A DNA stretch of 11,969 nt. Origin: DRPN01 sp964383915 (GTDB lineage Bacteria > Bacteroidota > Bacteroidia > Bacteroidales > VadinHA17). Positions within the stretch are counted from its first letter, which is position 1, and every line of letters starts with the position of its first letter. Positions 1-5,063 of this stretch are shown here, in pieces. The notes under the pieces were generated by a model. That model saw only the letters and a list, made by a program, of their open reading frames with translations, did no database searches and was not told the origin of the DNA. Location of the stretch: positions 1 through 11,969 of the forward strand of contig CAYLJE010000077.1 of the NCBI GenBank assembly GCA_964383915.1. The letters are read 5' to 3'. A program made the translations under genes and the position numbers.

Positions 1-195
1 TCCAAAGCTGCAAAGAAGAACCAACAAAGAACTCGGGCTTACCGTCAGAAATAAATACGGGTAACATTAAACCCGCAATCAGAGGAGTTATATTTCAGAT
101 GGTTACTAAACTCATTACCTTTTAATAGTATGTGCTTCGATTATTTCTTTTAAAGGTAATATATTTGCGCAGGCAGAATTATTGTTTTCATGATG

Positions 196-203
196 TATAT
201 TTG
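196..203 (+). promoter_or_regulatory. Candidate Bacteroidota -7 promoter element for the GroES-like gene
   Basis: The word TATATTTG fits the Bacteroidota sigma-A -7 consensus TAnnTTTG and lies 21 nt before the ATG at 225. An identical TATATTTG sits at 160-167. Neither has a convincing TTG-type -33 box at the usual distance, so the match rests on the -7 word alone. If 196-203 is used, transcription would begin near 210, which excludes the upstream in-frame ATG at 132 and supports the start at 225. Confidence 0.4.
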
Positions 204-224
204 TCAGTAAATAATATTAATTCT

Positions 225-608
225 ATGGAACTGAATATAGACGAAAAGGATCTCAATAAGTTTATTGTTGTAGGCGACAGGGTTTTGATCAAACCAAAAT
301 CAGAAGAGACCATGACGCGTTCGGGTTTATATTTACCTCCCGGCGTGCAGGAGAAAGAAAAGATTTACAGTGGTTATGTCCTGAAAGTAGGTCCCGGATA
401 TCCCATACCGGCCATTGTGGATGAAGATGAACCCTGGAAAGACCAACAGGACAAAGTAAAATATGTTCCTTTACAACCTAAGGAAGGAGATGTAGCTATT
501 TATCTTCAGAACAGTGCCTATGAGATCGAGTTTAATAAGGAAAAATTTGTTATTGTCCCCCACTCAGCCATTCTGCTGTTGATCCGGGACGAAGGCCTTT
601 TTAAATAA
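225..608 (+). CDS. GroES-family co-chaperonin paralogue (Cpn10 fold)
   Basis: A 127-aa protein of the GroES/Cpn10 family, which caps GroEL-type chaperonins in the cytoplasm. The family core is visible: VVGDRVLIKP (residues 15-24), then a mobile-loop-like segment with SGLYLPPG (33-40), where LYL would stand in for the hydrophobic GroEL-binding tripeptide, then GYVLKVGPG (50-58), EGDVAIY (87-93) and a C-terminal strand FVIVPHSAILLLI (108-120). It is longer than classical GroES (about 90-97 aa) because of an acidic and tryptophan-bearing insertion at roughly residues 59-86, in the position of the roof/lower barrel. The frame is open upstream to an ATG at 132, but those 31 residues do not resemble GroES and would overlap the candidate promoters, so I chose ATG 225. 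No groEL follows: the next sequence is a transposase remnant. It is probably the second, divergent GroES paralogue seen in many Bacteroidota. Family assignment is strong; the exact client or partner is unknown. Confidence 0.85.
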   Translation: MELNIDEKDLNKFIVVGDRVLIKPKSEETMTRSGLYLPPGVQEKEKIYSGYVLKVGPGYPIPAIVDEDEPWKDQQDKVKYVPLQPKEGDVAIYLQNSAYEIEFNKEKFVIVPHSAILLLIRDEGLFK

Positions 609-784
609 TGCAGCCATTTGGCGGGGCAAAACAGGTAATCAATTACCTGAGCAGGTACACGCATAGAACAGCCCTTCCACGCGCAACAACAAAAAAGTCA
701 TGGCAGGAAATTGTCTTTGAAAGAATGGGAATAAAACCATCCCAAACCGGTTTGTTTCAGGAAAAAGGGCTCCTCCCGGCATGA
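608..784 (+). pseudogene. Remnant of an IS91-type (Y2/HUH) transposase
   Basis: This 58-codon reading frame begins at an ATG overlapping the stop of the GroES-like gene. It contains FGGAKQVINYLSRYTHRTA (residues 4-22), close to the conserved FGG..QV..YL.RYTHR.A segment of IS91-family transposases (pfam04986-type). A second recognisable piece, SWQEIVFERMGIKP (31-44), resembles the later W..I...RMGI segment that precedes the zinc-finger end of these enzymes, but here the cysteines are missing and the frame ends at 784. The catalytic HUH and double-tyrosine regions are absent, and the spacing between the two pieces looks shortened. I read it as a decayed internal fragment, not a functional gene. 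The 8-bp inverted repeat CAGGTAAT/ATTACCTG (632-649) lies inside it with a 2-nt gap and is not a credible terminator. Confidence 0.7.
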
Positions 785-1249
785 AAACAAACAAACCATT
801 AAACTACTGTATGATTGGATAGGATACCTTCAGGAAAAGTCCGGGAATAGGTTTGTCCGGTTGTAGATATAAAATTGCCTGAATATTATGATTTTTTATA
901 AGTTCAGTTGTGATCTGCCAAATAAAAAATGTCCTTTTTATGAACCCCTCATCCTTAAGTTGGTTTAATTTAGAGGTGCAAAAACAAAAGGGCATGTATA
1001 AAGGTGCCATGCATCTAAGGATGAGGGCTCACCGAACACCATTAAAAAACAGTAAACTTTGTGAGGTAACAGGCACCAGAGACTTTAGCTATTGGCAACT
1101 ATTAATTAATTAACTTACAGAACTTTACATAAAATCTTATACATATAAATGCCCCGCCAAAATGAGAAGCAAAATTTGCAAACAAGGCCACCTGAAATAA
1201 TCGATTCCGCAATAATATAAAGGTGTATAGCTTTGAACCCGGTTTAGTT
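785..1249. other. Gene-free stretch between the IS91 remnant and the cassette-like block
   Basis: I see no supportable gene in these 465 bases. Two short overlapping open frames (804-1010 on the - strand and 910-1113 on the + strand) have no recognisable motifs, and both run through the inverted repeat at 941-1031. The base composition is AT-rich with several runs of A and T. It is best treated as decayed or intergenic DNA next to a broken insertion sequence. Confidence 0.6.
941..1031. repeat. Imperfect inverted repeat bounding a ~90-bp segment (possible mini-element)
   Basis: CCCTCATCCTTA at 946-957 is the exact reverse complement of TAAGGATGAGGG at 1016-1027. The pairing continues with small mismatches outward (TGAAC at 941-945 against GCTCA at 1027-1031) and inward (AG against C). 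The arms are separated by 58 nt. Inside lies a smaller pair, GCATG/CATGC, around 993-1012. No clear target-site duplication flanks it. It could be a miniature insertion element, an insertion-sequence end, or a folded RNA; the sequence alone does not decide. Confidence 0.45.
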
Positions 1250-1298
1250 CAACAGAAAATACATATTCGGCTACCGCCGAATATGATACTTATGTGTT
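1250..1298. repeat. Palindrome at the 3' end of the 286-aa gene (terminator-like or cassette-end-like)
   Basis: CATATTCGGC at 1262-1271 pairs perfectly with GCCGAATATG at 1276-1285 around the loop TACC, giving a strong 10-bp stem 4 nt beyond the stop codon of the leftward gene. On the - strand it is followed by a short T-rich run (GTATTTTC), as in an intrinsic terminator. Outside the perfect stem, AACA at 1250-1253 pairs with TGTT at 1295-1298 after a bulged stretch, so the palindrome extends into the last codons of the gene. This larger two-stem form resembles the palindromes following the other - strand units in this block. Confidence 0.6.
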
Positions 1299-2150
1299 GT
1301 GTGGTCGTACTTTTATTAATTTATCAAATAATTCTGTTTTCGTAACATATTTATCTGCATTCCATGATTTATCAGACATTTCAATTGTTATCAAGCCAAA
1401 ATAGTCCAAAAACCGATCAAAGGTTCGTAAAGAGTAGCATTTTGTAGAATGTTTTTCTTGAGTCACAAATCTGGCTGGGGATTCCTGTTCTTGCAAATCT
1501 GGAAATGCTTTGAAATACTTATCCGCATAAAATTGGTCAAGATGTTTCGTGCTTCCATATTTGTTTATTAGTATCAATGAGAATCCATATCCTAATTGAC
1601 CAATCTGATTATCTCCATAACCGTCATAATATGCCCAATTGAATTTCGTTGTTATTGTCTTGAAAATCAAATCAAGTAATTTGTAATCATCTGAAACTAT
1701 TTTTTCTCCTTTCTTAGTCAAGCTTAGTTTTCCATTTCTCTTTTTTGTAAGTCCCGACAATTCGGATAATAGTCTAGTCAAATTAACGGTCATTGAATCA
1801 CTCTCTTTATAAAGTTGAGATATACCTGACTTAAAGAAAAATTCTTCCAAATATCCTTGATTATAAATATCTTTTACAATTCTTGTAGGTAAAAATCCCT
1901 TCGCTGTAAGTTTAATTTCCCCGTTTTCTAAAATCAGGTTGAGAAAGTATTTTATCTGATTAAGTATTGGAATCTTCTCATAATCTATGTTAGATAGTTT
2001 TTGCAAGCTAATAGGGCTGTTTGATTCGAAAGTAAAATGTAAAATATGATGCATTTCAAAAGGTGAATATCCTTCAAACTCAGGTATCGACCGATTGTTT
2101 TGCTCATTCATTACTTTGTCGATATGTTTTTGTATGTCTTCTAAATCCAT
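1290..2150 (-). CDS. Conserved hypothetical protein, 286 aa, function unknown
   Basis: I do not recognise a characterised family, although the protein has the look of proteins seen repeatedly in Bacteroidota accessory regions. It is soluble, with no signal peptide or membrane segment, rich in Lys, Leu and aromatic residues. Two short stretches resemble the helix-plus-wing of winged-helix modules: LTAKGFLPTRIVKDIYNQGY (residues 80-99) and the Lys-rich LSLTKKGEKI near residue 142. The middle holds a run of Tyr, Trp and Gly residues (FNWAYYDGYGDNQIGQLGYG, near 170-189) that could be a conserved surface or active site. The C-terminus (after about 230) has a further possible helical module, YSLRTFDRFLDYFGLITIE. 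The start ATG at 2150 lies about 30 nt from palindromic element 2183-2316, so any promoter probably lies inside that element. A terminator-like palindrome follows the stop. DNA binding is only an inference from the wing-like motifs. Confidence 0.6.
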   Translation of the reverse strand: MDLEDIQKHIDKVMNEQNNRSIPEFEGYSPFEMHHILHFTFESNSPISLQKLSNIDYEKIPILNQIKYFLNLILENGEIKLTAKGFLPTRIVKDIYNQGYLEEFFFKSGISQLYKESDSMTVNLTRLLSELSGLTKKRNGKLSLTKKGEKIVSDDYKLLDLIFKTITTKFNWAYYDGYGDNQIGQLGYGFSLILINKYGSTKHLDQFYADKYFKAFPDLQEQESPARFVTQEKHSTKCYSLRTFDRFLDYFGLITIEMSDKSWNADKYVTKTELFDKLIKVRPHNT

Positions 2151-2182
2151 GTTAATTTATAGTTTAGCAGCTCGTCTTGTAT

Positions 2183-2316
2183 GCCACACAACAGTCAGCT
2201 GGATGGTTAGTTGCCGATTTCGGGCTGTTATTTTTCAAGTTACGATTAACTTAATGCAAGCTATAACCTTTGATATTACAACTATTTCGGCAATTAAATA
2301 TACCACGTGTTATGGC
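2183..2316. repeat. Nested palindromic element A (134 bp), attC-like architecture
   Basis: The outer ends GCCACACAAC (2183-2192) and GTGTTATGGC (2307-2316) pair as GCCA..AAC with GTT..GGC and leave unpaired bases. An inner perfect stem TTGCCGA (2211-2217) / TCGGCAA (2287-2293) is nested within. CAAGCTATAAC (2257-2267) also pairs 10 of 11 with GTTATGGCTTG (2309-2319). The element lies 3' of the decayed HigBA unit and just 5' of the 286-aa gene. It shares two blocks with element B: about 33 aligned bases at the left end with 27 identical, and 26 bases at 2269-2294 with 23 identical to 2850-2875. The nested outer/inner stems with extrahelical bases recall integron attC sites, but no integrase is present here. 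Confidence 0.6.
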
Positions 2317-2326
2317 TTGTAATTTG

Positions 2327-2451
2327 TCACCCGATACTGATATTCAGAGACTTACCTAATCCTAATTCTATCAATTTATAAAAAGTTGATAATTGGATAT
2401 CACTTTTCCCATTTTCAATTCTTGAAATGTAGCTTTTTTTTGTTCCAGTCC
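2327..2451 (-). pseudogene. C-terminal fragment of a HigA-type XRE antitoxin
   Basis: The residues TGTKKSYISRIENGK followed by SDIQLSTFYKLIELGLGKSL and a short NISIG tail form the recognition-helix half of a helix-turn-helix XRE antitoxin: G(T)KKSYISRIENGKS is the second helix and turn, and STFYKLIELGLGK is the following helix. Only about 40 residues remain. The first 60 or so residues (first helices and the toxin-binding part) are missing. The frame runs directly into the sequence of the toxin gene in another frame, so the two genes have been joined by a deletion. Intact antitoxins of this type are about 95-110 aa and are encoded immediately downstream of their HigB toxin, which matches the order here on the - strand. 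The nominal frame begins at an ATG at 2515, but its first 21 residues are out-of-frame toxin sequence. Confidence 0.8.
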
Positions 2452-2721
2452 TTTTTGTGTCTTTTTTACAAAACAGTTTGTTAATACAACTACTTGTCCT
2501 TTGTCGAAAAAACAAAATATCCTAATTTGTTTTAAAGTCGTTGATATTCTTATTTCATATAAACTTTCAGTTCCTTCAAGATGTTTTAAGAACTGTCCCG
2601 GAACTCTTTAGATATACTTAATAATGTCAATTACATAATCAATTTCATCCCGTGTCTTTTTATTTTGTTTTGCATAGAATTTTGAAAAATAATTTCCATA
2701 AAAAGTAATTTTTCTTTCCAT
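2452..2721 (-). pseudogene. HigB-type (Gp49-like) RelE-superfamily toxin, broken by a stop and 3' deletion
   Basis: From the ATG at 2721 the translation starts MERKITFYGNYFSKFYAKQ and continues to TRDEIDYVIDIIKYI, where a TAA at 2610-2608 stops it after 37 codons. The same frame then resumes the family sequence: RVPGQFLKHLEGTESLYEIR, then IRIFCFFDKGQVVVLTNCF and VKKTQK. This is the classical Gp49-like/HigB order: a KFLKHLEG-type segment, LYEIR, then IRIF.FF, VVL.N.F.KKTQK. HigB enzymes are ribosome-dependent mRNA interferases. Here the last 20 or so residues are lost, and antitoxin sequence begins in another frame immediately after KKTQK. Two independent lesions (internal stop and deletion) make it non-functional. 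A single base change (T to G or A) at the first base of the stop would restore Glu or Lys, residues plausible at that position. Confidence 0.8.
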
Positions 2722-2801
2722 TCTGCAAAGTTAACTAATTAGTAAATACTTTTCAAATTTTATTTTATATTTCTCGGTAGATATTTCGCTATTTATTATA
2801 A

Positions 2802-2930
2802 GCCATAACGGTCAGCGGTATGTTTAGTGCCGCCTAACATTATTTTGATTTTGAAATTACAACTTTTTGGGCAATGATAGAAATTATTCTTAAAAACGAA
2901 GCGGCGGCGTCAACTATAACGCTTGTTGGC
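2802..2930. repeat. Nested palindromic element B (129 bp), related to element A
   Basis: The outer ends GCCATAAC (2802-2809) and GTTGGC (2925-2930) pair if the AT is bulged. The inner perfect stem is GCCGCC (2829-2834) / GGCGGC (2903-2908), extendable by G-T pairs. The left end aligns with element A over about 33 bases (27 identical), including the shared words GTCAGC and TTAGT. The central 26 bases at 2850-2875 match A with 3 differences. It begins 14 bp past the stop of the leftward ParE-type toxin, the position an attC site would have relative to a cassette gene. The right third differs from A, so the two copies are mosaic relatives, not recent duplicates. Confidence 0.6.
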
Positions 2931-2944
2931 AATAGTTGCATTTA

Positions 2945-3244
2945 TTATTTCATCCTAAGATTTTTAGGATCTTGTCTCGAATCCCAAATATAATGGGCAA
3001 TGATCAAGTTTTTGTCAATTTCATAAAATATGATGAAACTATCAATGATCAGACCTCGAACGCCTTCAATATCTGTTTTTATTCCAGGCTTTGGAAATTT
3101 TTGAAGTAATCGAAGCTCTTCTTTTATTCGTTTATTTAGCTTTCTTGAATATAAGTTACTTTTATTTCTTTCGATATAAAATTTCAGAATCTTATATCTA
3201 CTAATCTTTGCTCTGTGTGACCAAATTATTTTTCGTTTAGCCAT
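2945..3244 (-). CDS. ParE/RelE-superfamily type II toxin
   Basis: A 99-aa basic protein of the plasmid-stabilisation ParE/RelE type. Typical landmarks are the start KIIWSHRAK (residues 5-13), a helical Lys/Arg-rich hairpin to about residue 52 (KFYIERNKSNLYSRKLNKRI within it), the LLQKFPKPGIKTDIEGVRG segment (residues 46-64), the core strands IIDSFIIFYEID (66-77), and the family-typical end IIAHYIWDSRQDPKNLR (81-97), where WDSRQ.P..L is highly characteristic. Full length for the family, with no internal lesion. The antitoxin lies upstream and overlaps by 19 nt (stop at 3228-3226, inside the toxin's first codons), the usual antitoxin-first order and translational coupling for ParDE-like pairs. 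ParE-like members act on gyrase or, in RelE-like members, on mRNA; the sequence does not decide which. The antitoxin frame is broken (see 3226-3430), which raises the question of whether this toxin is still expressed or active. Confidence 0.85.
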   Translation of the reverse strand: MAKRKIIWSHRAKISRYKILKFYIERNKSNLYSRKLNKRIKEELRLLQKFPKPGIKTDIEGVRGLIIDSFIIFYEIDKNLIIAHYIWDSRQDPKNLRMK

Positions 3245-3430
3245 CCTTCAATTTCTTTCTTAAGAAGATCATTTTCAATGAATAATCCATTTTCGATCTC
3301 CTGTTTTGATTCCATAATTTCGTTTGCTATTTCAGGAGTTAAGCCCTGACTTTTCAAAAAATACGTAATATTTTTCTAAAAAAGCCGCGTTAATACTTGG
3401 ATGTGTTAGAATTTTTGTGTTAATTTGCAA
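3226..3430 (-). pseudogene. Antitoxin partner of the ParE-type toxin, split by a +1 frameshift in a T6 run
   Basis: Two frames give one sensible small antitoxin. The upstream frame reads NTKILTHPSINAAFLEKYYV and then hits TTTTTTG. The downstream frame continues FLKSQGLTPEIANEIMESKQ, EIENGLFIENDLLKKEIEGW and LNEK before its stop. Removing one T gives ..KYYVFLKSQGL.. without interruption. Unshifted, translation of the upstream part ends at TGA 3334-3332 after ..FFEKSGLNS. The C-terminal pattern of ..I.ES..EIE.GL...E.L..EI..WL is typical of the acidic antitoxins that precede ParE toxins. No ATG precedes the gene; the first possible start is TTG at 3430-3428, inside the 22-bp palindrome at the edge of the insertion sequence. 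Its natural start and promoter may thus have been removed by the insertion. Homopolymer sequencing error or programmed frameshifting are alternatives to mutation. Confidence 0.65.
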
Positions 3431-3449
3431 TTACGTATATACGTAATTG
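3428..3449. repeat. Perfect 22-bp palindrome at the left edge of the insertion sequence
   Basis: The half-site CAATTACGTAT at 3428-3438 is followed directly by its exact reverse complement at 3439-3449. It sits between the broken antitoxin and the transposase ATG (3471), and overlaps the only possible antitoxin start (TTG 3430-3428). The core word TTACGTA recurs at the right side of the element (4909-4915 region, within the last codons and stop of the transposase). It may be part of the insertion-sequence end, an operator for the transposase, or an insertion hot spot. Confidence 0.55.
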
Positions 3450-3470
3450 TTCAATTTAACGACTAAAATC

Positions 3471-4916
3471 ATGGGAAAACATCCGGAATGGGCAACAAAG
3501 CACAAAAGGAAAGGTACAGAACTTAGATTCTTGCACGGCAGGTATTATCTTTACGAAGTAACGAGCAAATGGGACCCGGAAAAGAAAAGGTCCAAAAAGA
3601 TTACCGGAAAACTTCTTGGAAAAATTACCAGGGAAGATGGGTTTATTGAATCGGACAAGGCAAAATTGCGTAAACAAATTTTAGCTGTATCAAAACTTAC
3701 AATTAAGGAGTACGGCGTCACGTCTTTTATAAATAGTCATTTAGGGCAGTATAAGATTTTATTGGAAAAACATTTCCCGGAACATTGGAAACAAATCCTG
3801 GTTTTGGCTTATGGTCGTATGGTGTATCATAGCCCCGTGAAAAACATGGAATTTCATTATTATCATAGTTTCATGTCGGTTCAATACAGGGGGCTTAAAA
3901 TATCGCCAGGGCAACTTACCGTATTTTTAAGGGAATTTGGCGTTCAGCGCGAACAGATAATTTCCTTTTTCAAAGAATTCAGCAAGGGGCAAAACAACAT
4001 CCTATTTGATGGAACAGATTTGTTCAGCAATTCAAAAAAGATGGAAATAACAAAATATTCAAAAACAAAGAAAGGGACTTTTGATTCAGTGTCCAATTTA
4101 ATGTTTGCCTTCTCTGTTGAATTAAAACTGCCATTATATTACAGGTTTTTGCCCGGCAACATCAAAGATGTCAAAGCATTTAAATTATGCCTTGAAGAAT
4201 TAAAAATAAAGGATGTCGTTGTCATTACCGACAAAGGGTTTTCTTCAAAGAAAAACATTGAAGAGTTGCTTAAGGAACGATTAAAATTTATCAGTCCCCT
4301 CAAAAGAAACAACACGTTCATAGATTACCAAAAGATAGAACAAGGCAATAAAAAGGGTTTTGACGGGTTTTTTAAATTCCAGGGACGCATCATTTGGTAT
4401 TATTCTTATGTCAGGGAAGATTTAGCGGTAAATGTATATTTGGATGAAGAGCTCAAACTGGAAGAAAGCAAGGATTATTTAAACAGGATAGAGACAATAT
4501 CGGACAAGTACGATATGAATGGTTTTTATAAAAAACAGCATACTTTTGGCACTATTGCCATGCTACATAATACAGGCAAAGATCCGGGAACTGTTTATGT
4601 GAATTACAAAAGCAGGAACCAAATAGAGAAAATGATAGACGTCCTCAAAAATATAACGGAGGCCGACAGCAGCTATATGCAAAACGAGCAAGCTCTTGAA
4701 ACCTGGATGTTTATAAACTACATCACCTTACATTGGTATTACAAGATCTATCAACTGCTTGTCAAATATGAGCTGACCAAAAAATACTCCCCCATGGACT
4801 TTATCCTTTTCTTAAAAGAAATCCGTAAAGTAAAAATGAATGGTAAGTGGTATTTAGCTGAAATTACATCCAAAACACAAAAGCTTCTCGAAAAAGTCAA
4901 AATACCTATTACGTAA
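3471..4916 (+). CDS. DDE transposase, IS4 superfamily / IS1634-like
   Basis: A 481-aa DDE transposase that cuts and pastes its own element. In ATG-based numbering, the first catalytic Asp is D180 in ILFDGTDLFS and the second is D254 in VVVITDKGFSS. The third residue, E386, lies in YKSRNQIEKMIDVLK (379-393), which fits the IS4-family YREK signature exactly: Y-x2-R-x3-E-x6-K. The N-terminal basic region (KHPEWATKHKRKGTELRF) and a β-rich start ending in KKITGKLLGKI resemble IS1634-type enzymes, which are of similar or slightly larger size (about 480-560 aa). The frame is open to a TTG at 3447 inside the palindrome, but ATG 3471 is preferred because it begins the conserved part. No frameshift or stop interrupts it, so the element may be active. 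It is divergent from the toxin-antitoxin unit and convergent with the cytochrome gene. Confidence 0.85.
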   Translation: MGKHPEWATKHKRKGTELRFLHGRYYLYEVTSKWDPEKKRSKKITGKLLGKITREDGFIESDKAKLRKQILAVSKLTIKEYGVTSFINSHLGQYKILLEKHFPEHWKQILVLAYGRMVYHSPVKNMEFHYYHSFMSVQYRGLKISPGQLTVFLREFGVQREQIISFFKEFSKGQNNILFDGTDLFSNSKKMEITKYSKTKKGTFDSVSNLMFAFSVELKLPLYYRFLPGNIKDVKAFKLCLEELKIKDVVVITDKGFSSKKNIEELLKERLKFISPLKRNNTFIDYQKIEQGNKKGFDGFFKFQGRIIWYYSYVREDLAVNVYLDEELKLEESKDYLNRIETISDKYDMNGFYKKQHTFGTIAMLHNTGKDPGTVYVNYKSRNQIEKMIDVLKNITEADSSYMQNEQALETWMFINYITLHWYYKIYQLLVKYELTKKYSPMDFILFLKEIRKVKMNGKWYLAEITSKTQKLLEKVKIPIT

Positions 4917-4962
4917 AAAAAGAAAAGTTAGGGTTCAAAACTGCGACATTGTAGCCTGCGAG

Positions 4963-4981
4963 AGATCAGGAGGTCTGATCT
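4963..4981. repeat. Small hairpin in the spacer after the insertion sequence
   Basis: AGATCAG at 4963-4969 pairs with CTGATCT at 4975-4981 around the 5-nt loop GAGGT. It lies 46 bp after the transposase stop and 12 bp before a stronger hairpin. No clear T-tract follows in the + direction (TTTCG), so a terminator role is weakly supported. Confidence 0.45.
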
Positions 4982-4993
4982 TTCGAAACCCAA

Positions 4994-5028
4994 ACCCAAA
5001 ACTACGAGTCTCCTACGTAGTTTTGGGT
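4994..5028. terminator. Strong 13-bp hairpin between two convergent genes
   Basis: ACCCAAAACTACG (4994-5006) is the exact reverse complement of CGTAGTTTTGGGT (5016-5028), with a 9-nt loop. It lies between the + strand transposase (stop 4916) and the - strand cytochrome gene (stop 5064), a natural place for a bidirectional terminator. Neither side has a classical run of T after the stem: the - direction continues TTTGGGTTTCG and the + direction GGTGGAAC. It may act as a weak terminator, an RNA end protector, or be part of a mobile-element end. Confidence 0.5.
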
Positions 5029-5063
5029 GGTGGAACAGCCGGAGATTTTGTGTAAAAAGCCCT

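Larger units (their letters stand above)
3428..4920 (+). mobile_element. Insertion sequence of the IS4 superfamily, IS1634-like (ends approximate)
   Basis: A single long transposase gene (3471-4916) fills the element. The ends cannot be fixed from this sequence. The shared word TTACGTAA occurs near both sides (within 3431-3446 on the left, near 4909 on the right), but I find no clean long terminal inverted repeat and no short direct repeat. IS1634 itself is known for long and variable target duplications, so absence of a 5-10 bp duplication does not argue against it. The element lies between the ParE-antitoxin remnant on the left and a hairpin-rich spacer on the right. Confidence 0.6.

Noticed and set aside
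1..131. Possible 3' end of an upstream gene (frames open from the edge to 54, 65 or 125)
   Set aside because: All three forward frames are open for a short distance, no motif is recognisable, and the length is too short to choose one.
132..224. Longer form of the GroES-like protein from ATG 132
   Set aside because: The extra 31 residues do not resemble GroES and would span both TATATTTG promoter-like words.
632..649. Inverted repeat CAGGTAAT/ATTACCTG as a terminator for the GroES-like gene
   Set aside because: Loop of only 2 nt, no T-tract, and it falls within the conserved part of the transposase remnant.
804..1010. 68-codon open frame on the - strand
   Set aside because: No motif, no start context, and it crosses an inverted repeat; composition is that of non-coding AT-rich DNA.
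910..1113. 67-codon open frame on the + strand
   Set aside because: It overlaps the opposite frame and the inverted repeat and shows no recognisable domain.
617..1161. 11-bp inverted match TTTGGCGGGGC at 617-627 and its complement at 1151-1161, as possible element ends
   Set aside because: Several 11-bp matches are expected by chance in 12 kb, and there is no longer extension or flanking duplication.
2095..2322. 75-codon open frame on the + strand across element A
   Set aside because: Lies opposite the 286-aa gene and inside a palindromic element; sequence has no domain character.
4917..5063. tRNA or small RNA gene in the spacer with hairpins
   Set aside because: No cloverleaf can be drawn: the T-arm-like GGTTC at 4931 is not accompanied by matching acceptor and anticodon stems.
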